This document shows, piece after piece, positions 37,247 to 46,905 of a stretch of DNA of 64,000 bases. How positions within the stretch are numbered: position 1 is the first letter of the stretch; every line of letters begins with the position of its first letter. Location: positions 2,170,066 through 2,234,065 of the forward strand of contig JAHBYJ010000001.1 of assembly GCA_019636015.1 (NCBI GenBank), written 5' to 3'. The translations under genes and the position numbers were made by a program. The notes under the pieces were generated by a model. It did not search any database, was not told the DNA's origin, and was given only the letters and a program-made list of their open reading frames with translations. The stretch comes from Parvibaculaceae bacterium. GTDB taxonomy: Bacteria; Pseudomonadota; Alphaproteobacteria; Parvibaculales; Parvibaculaceae.

Positions 37247-38059
37247 TCAGGCCGGGTCGGGCGCCGCTTCTTCCTCTTCCTTCTTCTTTTCCATCCAGCG
37301 CACGCTGAAGATGGAAATCTCGTAGAGCAGCAGCGTCGGCACACCAAGCGCGATCTGGCTGAAAAAGTCCGGCGGCGTCAGCACCGCGGCCACAGCAAAA
37401 ATCGCCACGATAGCGTAACGCCGGCCGTGCTTGAGTTGCGCGGAGGTGATGACCCCCGCCCGCCCCAGCAGCGTCAGGATCACTGGAAGCTGAAAGCAGA
37501 TGCCGAAGGCGAGGATGAAGGTCATCACGAGGCCGAGATATTCGCTGACCTTGGGCAGGAGTTCGATCCGCGCCATGCCCTCGCCGCCACTCTGCTCCAT
37601 GCCCATGAAGAAATTGAGCGCGACGGGCAGCGCCCCGTAATAGACGAGCGCCGCTCCCATAAGAAACAGGATCGGCGTTGCGATCAGATAGGGAATGAAG
37701 GCGCCGCGCTCATGCTTGTAGAGGCCCGGCGCAACGAACATGTAAATCTGGGCGGCAATAATCGGGAAAGCGATGCAGATCGCCCCGAACATCGAGAGCT
37801 TCAACCGCGTGATGAAGAATTCCTGCGGCGCGGTGTAGATGAGGTGCGCGCCGCCCTCCGCCGTCACGATCCGATTATAGGGCTCTACAAGAAAATTGAA
37901 GATTTCCTTCGAGAAGAAGAAGCACACGGCGAAGGCGATCACGATCGCGATCACGGCCTTGACGAGACGAGAGCGAAGCTCGATCAGATGGTCAAGCAGC
38001 GGCGCGCGCGACGCTTCGATTTCGTCGTCGGGCTCGGGCCCTGCAGTACGCGCATTCAT
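37247..38059 (-). CDS. tatC: Twin-arginine translocase subunit TatC
   Basis: A 270-residue six-span membrane protein that recognises twin-arginine signals on folded proteins. Near the N terminus [19 protein letters not shown] and later [19 protein letters not shown] are the TatC hallmarks. The C-terminal tail is acidic ([12 protein letters not shown]). Start ATG 38059 overlaps tatB by four bases. PhoD at 20677 is one likely substrate. Confidence 0.97.
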   Translation of the reverse strand: MNARTAGPEPDDEIEASRAPLLDHLIELRSRLVKAVIAIVIAFAVCFFFSKEIFNFLVEPYNRIVTAEGGAHLIYTAPQEFFITRLKLSMFGAICIAFPIIAAQIYMFVAPGLYKHERGAFIPYLIATPILFLMGAALVYYGALPVALNFFMGMEQSGGEGMARIELLPKVSEYLGLVMTFILAFGICFQLPVILTLLGRAGVITSAQLKHGRRYAIVAIFAVAAVLTPPDFFSQIALGVPTLLLYEISIFSVRWMEKKKEEEEAAPDPA

Positions 38060-38511
38060 TCCTTGACCTGCCCGGCGGACGGTGCCGCTTCGACAGAGGG
38101 CTCATTCGCACCGAATGCCTCGATCTCTTCCGCCTCCCGGATCGACTGCGCAATCCCGTCGGATACGCCGCTCGTATCGAGCAACCGCTTGCGCTCTTCC
38201 TCGGCCTGCGCATTGGCGTCGGCTCCCGCGCCGCCGCCGCCGATATTCACCGGCTTGTTGATCTCGTCCTGAAGTGCGCGAAGCGGCTTGGTCGCATGAT
38301 TTTTCAGCGAGGCCACTTCCTTGCGAAGTTCCTCGAGCTCGGTTTCCCGTGCGAGCTCGTCGAAGGAGCTCTGGAACTCACGGGCCATGGCCCGCACCTT
38401 GCCGATGGCCTGGCCAACCGTACGCATCAGCTTCGGCAGATCCTTGGGACCGACGAAGATGATGGCAAGGATCACGATGAGCAGAAGCTCCGACCAGCCA
38501 AGATCAAACAT
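38056..38511 (-). CDS. tatB: Twin-arginine translocase subunit TatB
   Basis: A 151-residue TatB with an N-terminal span ending in VGPKDLPKLMRTVG, an amphipathic helix and a long variable tail. MFDLGWSELLLIVILAIIFV is the classic opening, with the Glu in the span. It forms the receptor complex with TatC. Start ATG 38511; the stop overlaps the tatC start. Confidence 0.95.
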   Translation of the reverse strand: MFDLGWSELLLIVILAIIFVGPKDLPKLMRTVGQAIGKVRAMAREFQSSFDELARETELEELRKEVASLKNHATKPLRALQDEINKPVNIGGGGAGADANAQAEEERKRLLDTSGVSDGIAQSIREAEEIEAFGANEPSVEAAPSAGQVKE

Positions 38512-38565
38512 GAACCGTACCGAATTGCCGCCGTCCCGGAAGTACCGGGCAGCGCCGCGTCAAAC

Positions 38566-38796
38566 CTAGCCCTGCGTCGCCTTGTTCTTGGCGTCGGCGC
38601 TTTCCTCGCGGGTGACGGTAGCGTCGATGGTCTTGGGCTCCGCTTTCGCGGCCTGGCTCTCATCCTCATCCGCCAGGCCCTTCTTGAAGCTGCGGATACC
38701 CTTCGCCACGTCGCCCATCATGTCGGAAATCTTGCCCCGGCCGAACAGCAGCACGATCAGCACGAGAACCAAAAGAATTTGCGTCCAACCCGGCAT
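38566..38796 (-). CDS. tatA: Twin-arginine translocase subunit TatA
   Basis: A 76-residue pore-forming subunit. The span ([18 protein letters not shown]) is followed by the [20 protein letters not shown] hinge and amphipathic helix typical of TatA, which lacks the Glu-Pro features of TatB. A polar tail completes it. Start ATG 38796. It is the first gene of tatABC, 54 bases before tatB, with about 200 non-coding bases upstream that presumably hold its promoter. Confidence 0.95.
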   Translation of the reverse strand: MPGWTQILLVLVLIVLLFGRGKISDMMGDVAKGIRSFKKGLADEDESQAAKAEPKTIDATVTREESADAKNKATQG

Positions 38797-38994
38797 TTTG
38801 ATCTCCAGAGGCGTTTGAAGCGCCTTGCTCAGAAAGAAGCACTACCTTCGCCCAATATGGGCGTTCCACGCAGAAATTGCGACATCAAGGCACAAATAGC
38901 TGCACACAGGGAGAGAAACACGATTAAGCGACTGGCGCAAATATCCGGATTTTCAACGGATTTCCCCTAATCCCGAGAAATTGGATTAAGTAGA

Positions 38995-39810
38995 TCAGTC
39001 CTCGTCCACCTTATCCTGCGCAAGATGATCGTCGAGCGCGGCGCCATATTCCTCTTCATCGTCCGAGAAATCGCCATCGCCCTCGCCGCCTGTTTCGCTC
39101 GGGTTCGGAATATCGAAGCCGGGCGGCAACCGCCCGTCGAGGAGACCCGCCGCCTTGAGCTCGTCAAAGCCAGGCAAGTCGCCGATATTCTCCAGCCCGA
39201 AATGGACGAGGAAGGCTTCCGTTGTGCCATAGGTCACCGGGCGCCCCGGCGTCTTCTTGCGGCCGCGCAGCCTTACCCAGCCCGTCTCCATGAGCACGTC
39301 GAGCGTACCCTTCGACACGGATACGCCCCGGATCTCTTCGATTTCCGCGCGCGTCGCCGGCTGGTGATAGGCGATGATCGCAAGCGTCTCCATGGCGGCG
39401 CGGGAGAGCTTCTTCTGCTCCACCGCCTCGCGCTCCATCAGGAAGGAGAGATCGTCGGCCGTGCGGAACATCCACTTGTTGGCGATCCGCACCAGATGGA
39501 CCCCGCGGTCCTCATAGAGCTTTTGCAAATCCTCGATGACCGCGCCGACATCCGCTCCCTCCGGAAGGCGCCCTGCGATGCTGTCGATATCGAGCGGCTC
39601 GGCAGCCGCGAAAAGCAGCGCCTCAACCATCCGCATGAGCTGCGCGTGATCCGTCGCATTGCCCGGGAAGCGGACGACATTCTCCGGCGCGCCCTCGTCC
39701 TCACCGTCGAATTCCTCGACGGTCTCGTCGTCATTTTCGGGCAGATCGGCATCTTCGGCGGCCATTTCGGCTCCGTCTTCGGCTTCGGTCACGCTGGTCT
39801 CGTCGCTCAT
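38995..39810 (-). CDS. scpB: Segregation and condensation protein ScpB
   Basis: A 271-residue winged-helix partner of Smc that helps compact chromosomes. The two winged helices occupy residues about 60-210 (LMRMVEALLFAAAEPLDID and KLSRAAMETLAIIAYHQPAT, the family signature, then RGRKKTPGRPVTYGTT). Both ends are long and strongly acidic (EEFDGEDEGAPE; GGEGDGDFSDDEEEYG), more than usual, and probably disordered. Start ATG 39810 overlaps scpA by four bases. Confidence 0.93.
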   Translation of the reverse strand: MSDETSVTEAEDGAEMAAEDADLPENDDETVEEFDGEDEGAPENVVRFPGNATDHAQLMRMVEALLFAAAEPLDIDSIAGRLPEGADVGAVIEDLQKLYEDRGVHLVRIANKWMFRTADDLSFLMEREAVEQKKLSRAAMETLAIIAYHQPATRAEIEEIRGVSVSKGTLDVLMETGWVRLRGRKKTPGRPVTYGTTEAFLVHFGLENIGDLPGFDELKAAGLLDGRLPPGFDIPNPSETGGEGDGDFSDDEEEYGAALDDHLAQDKVDED

Positions 39811-40727
39811 TCTTCGGTCTTCTCAGGCTCGCCGTCGGCCTCCGACGGCAATGGATCGGGCTGCTTCTCGCGGCGGCGGACGAAAACGGGCCCGAACGCG
39901 CCGGACTGGCGGATTTCCATGAGCCCGTCCTTCGCGAGCACCAGCGCCGCGCTGAAGGTGCTGGCAATGGCGGAGCGGCGCATGGCCGGCGTCATGTCGT
40001 CAACGGGCACGAAATTGTCGATCCGGTCCCAGTCGAACATCATGCCCATCATGCGTTCGAGCCGGTGCCGCGCGGCCTCGATCGCCATGATCGGCAGGCG
40101 CTTCGGCTCCCATTTCGTTTCATGGCCCTTGAGCCGCTGATCCGAATAGGCCTTGAGAAGCTCGTAGAGCGTTCCCTGATACTCGCTTGTCTTTATGAGG
40201 CGAATGCCTTCCGGCGCCCCGCGCGGGAAGACATGCATCCCCATCCGGCAGCGCCGCGCGAACACCTCGACCGATGCCTTGCGCATCGCTTCGAGACGCT
40301 GCAGCTGGAAGGCGAGACGGGCCGCCATTTCGGCGCCGCTCGGACCTTCTTCCTCTTCCGGCGGCGGCAGCAGCAGTTTCGACTTCAGGAAGGCCAGCCA
40401 GGACGCCATCACCAGGTAGTCGGCGGCCAGATCGAGCTCCATCCGCTTCGCCTGAGCGATGAAGTCGAGATATTGCTCGGCCAGCTTCAGGATCGAAATC
40501 TTCGTCAGATCGACCTTCTGGTTGCGGGCAAGCATTAGCAGGACGTCGAGCGGACCCTCAAACCCATCCAGATCGACAATGAGGGTGTTCTCATCCGGCT
40601 CCACAGCGGCGCGCGGCGCGCCTTCCTCGAAAGTCGAGGCGGCATCCGGCATGGCAGCCTCGTCGGGCTGCGATCCGCCGTCAGCGTCGCTCTCGGTAGG
40701 CGCCCCGCTCATGACTGCCTGTTGCAT
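39807..40727 (-). CDS. scpA: Segregation and condensation protein ScpA
   Basis: A 306-residue kleisin that bridges Smc and ScpB. DLDGFEGPLDVLLMLARNQK is the N-terminal signature; SKLLLPPPEEEEGPS and the C-terminal winged helix follow. About 45 acidic residues precede the core. Start ATG 40727; ATG 40712 is an equal alternative. It is followed by scpB with a four-base overlap and lies 126 bases after nagZ. Confidence 0.93.
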   Translation of the reverse strand: MQQAVMSGAPTESDADGGSQPDEAAMPDAASTFEEGAPRAAVEPDENTLIVDLDGFEGPLDVLLMLARNQKVDLTKISILKLAEQYLDFIAQAKRMELDLAADYLVMASWLAFLKSKLLLPPPEEEEGPSGAEMAARLAFQLQRLEAMRKASVEVFARRCRMGMHVFPRGAPEGIRLIKTSEYQGTLYELLKAYSDQRLKGHETKWEPKRLPIMAIEAARHRLERMMGMMFDWDRIDNFVPVDDMTPAMRRSAIASTFSAALVLAKDGLMEIRQSGAFGPVFVRRREKQPDPLPSEADGEPEKTEE

Positions 40728-40853
40728 CCGATCCGAAATAATGAAATCCCCGCGTACCCTCGCCGTTTTCCCGCCAGCGAAGGTTGATTGGCCTTTATAA
40801 CCCGCACCCTATGGGCCCGGTACCCCGTTTCTCGGCTTATCCCCAGCCTTCTG

Positions 40854-41867
40854 TCACGAAACGGCGGTAAGGGTGGAGAATTGGCGCCAGGCTTGGTCGA
40901 TATCGAGGGGAAGAAGCGAGGATTTCCGCAGCGAAATCGCTTGTTCGGACCTCCGGAGCGCCTCGCCGGAGAGAATCGGCACTTCCGGCGCAATGGCCTT
41001 CATCTCGTCCATTTTCCCGTTGCAGTGGAGAACGAGGTCGCACCCCGCCGCAAGGCTCGCCTTCGCCCGCTCGCCGAGCGAGCCGGACAGCGCTTCCATC
41101 GAAAGATCGTCCGACATGAGCAGCCCGTCGAAGCCGATATGACCCCTGATCACCTTGTCGATCAGGACCGGCGAAGTCGTCGCGGGCCGCTCCGCATCGA
41201 AAGCGGAGTAGACGACATGGGCCGTCATGGCGAGCGGCATGTGGCGTAGCGCATGGAACGGCGCAAAATCGATGCGCTCGAGTTCCGCTGCCGGCGTATC
41301 GACCACGGGCAGGCTCAGATGGCTGTCCACCCCGGCGCGCCCGTGTCCGGGAATGTGCTTAATGACGGGGAGCACGCCGCCCGCAAGCATGCCTTCCGCC
41401 GCCGCAAGGCCGAGCGCTGCAACGGGCCCCGGCTCCAGCGAATAGGCGCGGTCGCCGATCACGTCATGGGCGCCGGGCACAGGCACGTCGAGCACCGGCA
41501 GGCAGTCGACCGTGAAACCGAGATAACGCAGCTCCGCCGCAATGAGCTTTGCGCCAAGGCGGGCTGCATGAAGCCCGGTCTCGGCATCCTGCTCGTAAAG
41601 CTCGCCATAGCGACGGCCCGGTGGATAGGCGCGCCAGTGCGGCGGGCGCAACCGTTGCACGCGGCCGCCTTCCTGATCGATCAGGACTTCCGCCTCATGT
41701 CCCGCCGCCTCCCGCAACTCGCCGATGAGACGGCGAACCTGCGCCGGTTCGTCGATATTGCGGGCAAAGAGGATGAAGCCCCAGGGCCGTACCTCACGAA
41801 AGAAACGGCGCTCTTCATCGGTGAGCGCCGTTCCCGAACATCCGTAAATCGAGGCGTAAACGCTCAC
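40854..41867 (-). CDS. nagZ: Beta-N-acetylhexosaminidase NagZ
   Basis: A 337-residue glycoside hydrolase family 3 enzyme that trims N-acetylglucosamine from recycled peptidoglycan fragments in the cytoplasm, an activity linked in many bacteria to beta-lactamase induction. Motifs: LIDQEGGRVQRLRPPHW, KHIPGHGRAGVDSHLSLP (catalytic His/Asp) and GLLMSDDLSMEAL (nucleophile Asp). The start is GTG 41867, overlapping the SPOR gene stop by four bases (GTGA); the preceding GAGGGAGC serves as ribosome site. Confidence 0.93.
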   Translation of the reverse strand: MSVYASIYGCSGTALTDEERRFFREVRPWGFILFARNIDEPAQVRRLIGELREAAGHEAEVLIDQEGGRVQRLRPPHWRAYPPGRRYGELYEQDAETGLHAARLGAKLIAAELRYLGFTVDCLPVLDVPVPGAHDVIGDRAYSLEPGPVAALGLAAAEGMLAGGVLPVIKHIPGHGRAGVDSHLSLPVVDTPAAELERIDFAPFHALRHMPLAMTAHVVYSAFDAERPATTSPVLIDKVIRGHIGFDGLLMSDDLSMEALSGSLGERAKASLAAGCDLVLHCNGKMDEMKAIAPEVPILSGEALRRSEQAISLRKSSLLPLDIDQAWRQFSTLTAVS

Positions 41868-42706
41868 CGCTCCCTCACAATGCAAGCCTGTCCCTGCACC
41901 GCCAGCCTCTCGCAAATGCCGGTCGCTGCGGCCTTGTCGAGATAGCCGCCGCGGGCGCGGTAGTAGATACCGCTGTCGCCGAGATCGGCGCGCTGGATAT
42001 CGGCGCTCAGGCCGCCCAGAAGCTCGGGATAGCGCGACTGCAAACGCGCAAAGGTGTCGCGTGCCGACTGCTCGTCGCGCAGCGCGGCAAGCTGCACCAC
42101 ATAGCTCCCGCCGGAAGCTGCCGGAGGCGGCGACGCCTGTGCCGGTGGCTGCATGGCGGCCTCGGGCGCAGCCGCCGGCGCCGAAGGCGTGATTTGAACC
42201 GGGCCGGTTTCCTCGCGGCGCTCCTCAACCGAGGGCGCGGGCGCTTCGAGGGGATTGCTCTCGATCGCCTGCGCCATGCGGTCGAGCGCCATCTGATCTT
42301 CCGGGCGGATCGACGGGCCCTCGATTTGAACGGGCTCCTCAGCCGGAGGGAGAAGTTGCTCGCCCTCCTCGCCGCCGCGATCGCCGGCAATACGGTTGTA
42401 GACGCCGGCATCCTGGTGCGGGAAGCTCCGGCCGCCCGGGTTCTCCGGGGGCTCCTTTACCGGTCCGCCATCGGCGCGAAGAAGCGGCGGTACACCGCCT
42501 GCGCCTTCATGCGAGCCTTCGCGATAGGCAAGCAGCATCACCCCGCCGAAGACGACGAGCAACGCCACCACGGTGAGAAGCATCAGCGTGCGGCGCCTGC
42601 CGGACCCCGCCTCTTCCTCGCCCTCATCCTCGTAGCGTTCATACTCTTCGACATCCGGATCGAAATCATACTCCGGATCTTCATCCCAACCGTCCCGGTG
42701 CGGCAT
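41864..42706 (-). CDS. SPOR-domain membrane protein
   Basis: A 280-residue bitopic protein: an acidic N terminus (DPDVEEYERYEDEGEEE), a basic anchor, one span (LMLLTVVALLVVFGGVMLLA, residues about 42-61), a long Pro/Glu-rich periplasmic linker, and a C-terminal SPOR domain (GGSYVVQLAALRDEQSARDT, then GIYYRARGGYLDKAAATGIC). SPOR domains bind denuded septal peptidoglycan, so it probably localises at the division site. Start ATG 42706 overlaps argS by one base. Conserved between argS and nagZ in relatives. Confidence 0.88.
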   Translation of the reverse strand: MPHRDGWDEDPEYDFDPDVEEYERYEDEGEEEAGSGRRRTLMLLTVVALLVVFGGVMLLAYREGSHEGAGGVPPLLRADGGPVKEPPENPGGRSFPHQDAGVYNRIAGDRGGEEGEQLLPPAEEPVQIEGPSIRPEDQMALDRMAQAIESNPLEAPAPSVEERREETGPVQITPSAPAAAPEAAMQPPAQASPPPAASGGSYVVQLAALRDEQSARDTFARLQSRYPELLGGLSADIQRADLGDSGIYYRARGGYLDKAAATGICERLAVQGQACIVRER

Positions 42707-44454
42707 CAGCGCATCTCCTCGATCGGTTCGACCCCCAATATGCCCAAACCGGCGGCTATGACACGAGCCGCAGCACGAATCAGCGCAAGTCTCGCAAGCG
42801 TAGCATCCCGGTCGTCCGCCTGAATAAAGCGAAGGGAATGGTCGTCCTTGCCCTTGTTCCACAAGGCGTGGAAGGCGGCGGCCAGGTCGTCGAGATAGAA
42901 GGCCACGCGGTGCGGCTCGTGCGCCAGCGCCGCCTGCTCCACCTGCCGGGGAAACGTCGCCATAAGCCGAACCAGCGCCATCTCCGCCTCATCCCTGAGG
43001 CAGGACAGATCGGCATTGGCAAGCGCAGCGTCGGAAAGGTCGTAGCTTCCCGTCTCGGCGGCATTCCGCAGGACCGAATGAATGCGCGCATACGCGTATT
43101 GAACGTAGAAGACCGGATTGTCGCGCGACTGCTCCATCACCTTGGCGAAGTCGAAATCGAGCGGCGCGTCGTTCTTGCGCGTGAGCATCATGAAGCGCAC
43201 AACGTCCTTGCCCACCTCGTCCACCACATCGCGCAGCGTGACGAAATCGCCCGCCCGCTTGGACATGCGCACAGGCTCGCCATTCCGGAAAAGCCTGACC
43301 ATCTGGCAGACTTTGACGTCGAATTCCGCTTCGCCGCCGGTCACGCCCTCGATCGCAGCCCTCATCCGCTTGATGTAGCCGGAATGGTCGGCGCCCCACA
43401 CGTCGATCAGCGTGCGATAGCCACGCTCGAACTTGTCGAGATGATAGGCGATGTCGGGCGCGAAATAGGTCCAGCTCCCATCGGATTTCTTCAGCGCGCG
43501 ATCCGTATCGTCGCCGAATTGCGTGGACCGGAAAAGCGTCTGCGGCCGGGGCTCCCAGTCGTCGGGCAACTCACCCTTCGGCGGCTCCAGCACCCCGACA
43601 TAGATGAGACCTTTATCCTCGAGCTTTTTCAGCGTTTTCTCGACCGCACCTGACCTGTGCAGCGAAAGCTCGGAGAAGAAGACTTCATGCGTGATGCCGA
43701 GCACCGCAAGGTCGCCGCGAATAAGCTCCATCATCGCTTCGACCGCGGTCTCGCGCGCAATCTTCAGCGCCTCGGCTTCGTCCATTTCGAGAAGCGTCTT
43801 GCCATGCGTCGCCGCGAGCGCCTGCCCGACCGGCTTCAGGTAGTCGCCCGGATAGAGCCCTTCAGGGATGGAGATGGTCTCGCCTAGTGCCTCGCGGTAA
43901 CGCAGCATCGCGCTGCGCGCCAGCACCTCGATCTGCCCGCCGGCATCGTTGATGTAATATTCCCGGCAGACGCGATAACCGACCTTTTCGAGCAGGTTCG
44001 CGAGTGCATCGCCAAAGACGGCGCCGCGCACATGGCCGACATGCATGGGGCCGGTCGGGTTCGCGGAAACATATTCGACGTTCACCGCCTCGCCGGTGCC
44101 GAGATCGCTCGCGCCATAGGCATCGCCCGCGCGAAGCATGTCCGGAATGCGGGCAAGCCAGAAGGCGGGCTTGAGACGCAGATTGATGAAGCCGGGCCCC
44201 GCGACCGTCACTTCCGTCACCGCCTCTTCACCGGCGAGCTTCGCGGCGATCCTGTCGGCCAGCTCGCGCGGCTTCGCTCCTGCTGGTTTCGCCAGCACCA
44301 TGGCCGCGTTGGTAGAGAGATCGCCATGGGACGCGTCGCGCGGCGGCTCGACCGTAATGCGGGAAAGATCGAGGCCGGGCGGCAGCACGCCCTCGCTCAC
44401 GAGGCCGCTGACCGCCGCCTCCACCCGCTCGCCGAAATATCGAAAAATATTCAT
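42706..44454 (-). CDS. argS: Arginyl-tRNA synthetase
   Basis: A 582-residue class I synthetase. HIGH motif appears as [14 protein letters not shown] and KMSKS as [10 protein letters not shown]; the N-terminal Arg-specific domain ([12 protein letters not shown]) and C-terminal anticodon-binding DALR domain ([20 protein letters not shown]) are complete. Start is ATG 44454 ([11 protein letters not shown]); GTG four codons upstream is possible. The stop overlaps the SPOR gene start. Confidence 0.96.
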   Translation of the reverse strand: MNIFRYFGERVEAAVSGLVSEGVLPPGLDLSRITVEPPRDASHGDLSTNAAMVLAKPAGAKPRELADRIAAKLAGEEAVTEVTVAGPGFINLRLKPAFWLARIPDMLRAGDAYGASDLGTGEAVNVEYVSANPTGPMHVGHVRGAVFGDALANLLEKVGYRVCREYYINDAGGQIEVLARSAMLRYREALGETISIPEGLYPGDYLKPVGQALAATHGKTLLEMDEAEALKIARETAVEAMMELIRGDLAVLGITHEVFFSELSLHRSGAVEKTLKKLEDKGLIYVGVLEPPKGELPDDWEPRPQTLFRSTQFGDDTDRALKKSDGSWTYFAPDIAYHLDKFERGYRTLIDVWGADHSGYIKRMRAAIEGVTGGEAEFDVKVCQMVRLFRNGEPVRMSKRAGDFVTLRDVVDEVGKDVVRFMMLTRKNDAPLDFDFAKVMEQSRDNPVFYVQYAYARIHSVLRNAAETGSYDLSDAALANADLSCLRDEAEMALVRLMATFPRQVEQAALAHEPHRVAFYLDDLAAAFHALWNKGKDDHSLRFIQADDRDATLARLALIRAAARVIAAGLGILGVEPIEEMR

Positions 44455-44537
44455 TACTGCCGCCACTTATGGACCCTGCCGGGCGCGCACTCTAGCCGCG
44501 AGGCCGATGGTATTCCAGCCCCCCGGGCGCCCCTCCC

Positions 44538-45728
44538 TCACGACCTCGGATCGTGCAGGTCGAAAAGCCGCTGATGCTCCTCGATGGCGAACTTGTCGGT
44601 CATGCCGGCAATGAAATCGCACACGCGACGGGCTGTCTTGAGGCCCTGCGCCCCGTCGCAGCTCTGTTGCCATTCCGGCGGCAGCTGGTCCGGCGATTCA
44701 TGCAAAAGGCCAAAAAGATCCTGCACGATGCGCTTCGCCTTGCTCATAGAGCGGTTGACCCTGTAGTGGCGATACATGCGCTTGAAGAGGAAGGCCTTCA
44801 GCGCGGCGTTGTGCTCGTTCATTTCGGGCGTGAAGCCGACCAGCGGCCGGTCCATCGCCCGCACGTCGGCCGCTGTTTCAGGTCTCGCTGCTTCGAGCCG
44901 CGCCCTGGTTTCGTCGAGCACATCCCCCACCATGGCGCCGATCAGCTCGCGCACCGCCTCATGGATAACCCGCGCTTCCTCCAGCCCCGGATAGCGGTCC
45001 ATCACTCTCCGGAAAACGTCGCCCACAAGCGGCACCGCCATCAGATCGTCGATGCTGAAGAGGCCTGCCCGGAGCCCGTCATCGATGTCGTGATTGTTAT
45101 AGGCAATGTCGTCGGCCAGAGCCGCCACCTGCGCCTCCGGCCCGGCATAGGTCTCCAGCTCCAGATCCTGCGTCTCGGCATATTCGGCGATGGCGCGCGG
45201 CAGGTCGTCGGCGGAAACACCCGGCACGATCACCGGCCCGTTGTGCTTCACGAGACCTTCAAGCGTCTCCCAGGTGAGGTTCAGCCCGTCGAACGCCGCA
45301 TAGCGGTGCTCGAGCTTGGTGACGATCCGGAGCGTCTGCGCATTGTGATCGAAGCCGCCATAATCCTTCATGCAGGCGTCGAGCGCGGTTTCCCCGGCAT
45401 GACCGAAGGGGGTGTGGCCGAGGTCATGCGCAAGCGCCAGCGTTTCTGCGAGGTCCTCATCGAGCCCAAGGACCCGCGCCACCGACCGCGCGATCTGCGC
45501 GACTTCCAGCGAATGGGAAAGCCTCGTCCGGTAATTGTCGCCCTCGTGATAGACGAAGACCTGCGTCTTGTATTTGAGCCGCCGGAAGGCCCCCGAATGG
45601 ATGATGCGGTCCCGGTCGCGCTGAAAGGCGGTTCGGGTTGCGCTTTCAGGCTCCGGAAAGAGCCTCCCCCTCGTCTCTTCCGCCTTCGATGCGTATCGGG
45701 CGGTGGCGGCAGGGTTGGCGATCGGCAC
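44538..45728 (-). CDS. dgt: Deoxyguanosinetriphosphate triphosphohydrolase-like protein
   Basis: A 396-residue HD-domain hydrolase that removes triphosphate from dNTPs. The metal site is visible in [31 protein letters not shown] and [14 protein letters not shown] plus [18 protein letters not shown]. These proteins (Dgt type 2) regulate dNTP pools. Start GTG 45728 with GAGGG five bases before. It is divergent from erpA. Confidence 0.9.
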   Translation of the reverse strand: MPIANPAATARYASKAEETRGRLFPEPESATRTAFQRDRDRIIHSGAFRRLKYKTQVFVYHEGDNYRTRLSHSLEVAQIARSVARVLGLDEDLAETLALAHDLGHTPFGHAGETALDACMKDYGGFDHNAQTLRIVTKLEHRYAAFDGLNLTWETLEGLVKHNGPVIVPGVSADDLPRAIAEYAETQDLELETYAGPEAQVAALADDIAYNNHDIDDGLRAGLFSIDDLMAVPLVGDVFRRVMDRYPGLEEARVIHEAVRELIGAMVGDVLDETRARLEAARPETAADVRAMDRPLVGFTPEMNEHNAALKAFLFKRMYRHYRVNRSMSKAKRIVQDLFGLLHESPDQLPPEWQQSCDGAQGLKTARRVCDFIAGMTDKFAIEEHQRLFDLHDPRS

Positions 45729-45768
45729 AATATCCCTCGATATATTATGGACTTAGCGGAAGGCCGGT

Positions 45769-45797
45769 TTGAAACCTGAGCCCACCGGCCTTACATA
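45769..45797 (+). promoter_or_regulatory. Candidate erpA promoter overlapping an inverted repeat
   Basis: TTGAAA at 45769-45774 and TACATA at 45792-45797 are 17 bases apart. The region also contains AAGGCCGGT (45760-45768) facing ACCGGCCTT (45784-45792) so the -35/-10 span sits between the arms of an inverted repeat that might bind a regulator. Confidence 0.35.
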
Positions 45798-45839
45798 TCT
45801 GCTAAGCTAAATCGTCCTCTTCCGAAAGCCGAAACCGAT

Positions 45840-46190
45840 ATGTCCGCGACTCTCGAAGCCCCTGCCGTCCCTGTCTCGCTCACGGCCCGCGCTGCGAAAC
45901 AGGTCGCCCGCATCCTTGAAGGCGAGCCGGCCGGCACGATGCTTCGCGTCTCCGTCCAGGGCGGCGGATGCTCCGGCTTTCAATACGGCTTTACCCTGGA
46001 GGGTACACGGAACAGTGATGACCTTGCGCTTGAGCGGGACGGCGTCATTGTGCTGATCGATACCGTCTCGGTCGAGTACTTGGCCGGGTCCGAGATCGAC
46101 TATGTGGACGACCTGATCGGCTCGGCCTTCAAGATCAACAATCCGAACGCGACCTCGTCCTGCGGTTGCGGTACCTCCTTCTCGATCTGA
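45840..46190 (+). CDS. erpA: Iron-sulfur cluster insertion protein ErpA
   Basis: A 116-residue A-type carrier that passes 4Fe-4S clusters to target enzymes. The three cluster Cys residues are in GGGCSGFQYGF and TSSCGCGTSF; VDDLIGSAFKINNPNA is the ErpA signature. Start ATG 45840. It is divergent from the dGTPase gene. A palindrome at 46223 follows it, before the PAS gene. Confidence 0.95.
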   Translation: MSATLEAPAVPVSLTARAAKQVARILEGEPAGTMLRVSVQGGGCSGFQYGFTLEGTRNSDDLALERDGVIVLIDTVSVEYLAGSEIDYVDDLIGSAFKINNPNATSSCGCGTSFSI

Positions 46191-46222
46191 CATTTCCCCT
46201 CACGGACGAAATCATATTTTCC

Positions 46223-46239
46223 TGTGCCATATTGGCACA
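46223..46239. promoter_or_regulatory. 17-base perfect palindrome between erpA and the PAS gene
   Basis: TGTGCCATATTGGCACA has two 7-base arms around TAT. It lies 33 bases after the erpA stop and 83 bases before the PAS start. It could be an operator for a dimeric regulator, or, with a following T-rich run, a weak erpA terminator. Confidence 0.5.
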
Positions 46240-46321
46240 ATTGTCATTTTACCCAGGTTCCGCAATGCGTATCCTGAGCCACACACTTTGATTCTGCTTG
46301 GATGTATGCGGGCGTAACTCG

Positions 46322-46894
46322 ATGGTGCTTCACCAAAGAACCGAAAACGGCAAGAAACTCGAGAAATACTGGCATGAGATAAGAAGATCAGGAGACAGAA
46401 TTCCCGCCCGCGGCGATTTCCGGATCAATTCCGGAATAGTTGCACTCCTTCCCTTTCTGGTCATCGTCGAACTCGCCGATGACGATGTCGCTTTCCGGCT
46501 GATCGGAACGGGTCTGGCCGAGCATCAGGGGGTCGACATGACGGGCAGCCGCTACAGCGATGTCGCCCAGCCCGATCAGGTCGCCCGCGCCAGCCGCAGG
46601 TTTCGGGCGGCATGGGAACGGCCATGTGGCATCCTCTCGATTCACCGGGAGGACTACGGCCGAGGCGTTTCATCGACCGTAGAACTCGCCTCCTTCCCGC
46701 TTCGCGGCGACAATGGGGAAATGATGATGGTTCTCAGCGTCACGCCAATCGGCAAAGGACTTGCCGAAAAAAGCAACACGCCCCTCTTTCTCCGTCCGCT
46801 GACCCATATCGAATATATCGATCTCGGAAGCGACGTTCCGGACGACGCCAGCATAATCGCCGGACTGCAGCCTGCGCCTGCGGAAAAGGGATAG
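46322..46894 (+). CDS. PAS domain protein (PAS_5 type)
   Basis: A 190-residue protein whose main part is a PAS_5 (DUF1488-like family) sensory domain: YWHEIRRSGDRIPARGDF, then PFLVIVELADDDVAFRLIGT, GLAEHQGVDMTGSRYSD and ELASFPLRGDNGEMMMVL. This group is common in alphaproteobacteria and binds unknown small ligands; no output domain follows. Start chosen at ATG 46322; a TTG eight codons earlier is possible. It is followed 11 bases later by xth, so both probably form an operon. A 17-base palindrome lies upstream. Confidence 0.8.
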   Translation: MVLHQRTENGKKLEKYWHEIRRSGDRIPARGDFRINSGIVALLPFLVIVELADDDVAFRLIGTGLAEHQGVDMTGSRYSDVAQPDQVARASRRFRAAWERPCGILSIHREDYGRGVSSTVELASFPLRGDNGEMMMVLSVTPIGKGLAEKSNTPLFLRPLTHIEYIDLGSDVPDDASIIAGLQPAPAEKG

Positions 46895-46905
46895 AGAGAA
46901 GCGGA

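Noticed and set aside
46233..46247. TGGCAC resembling a sigma-54 -24 box
   Set aside because: The matching GC of the -12 box (TTGC) is absent at the required spacing; it is part of the 17-base palindrome.
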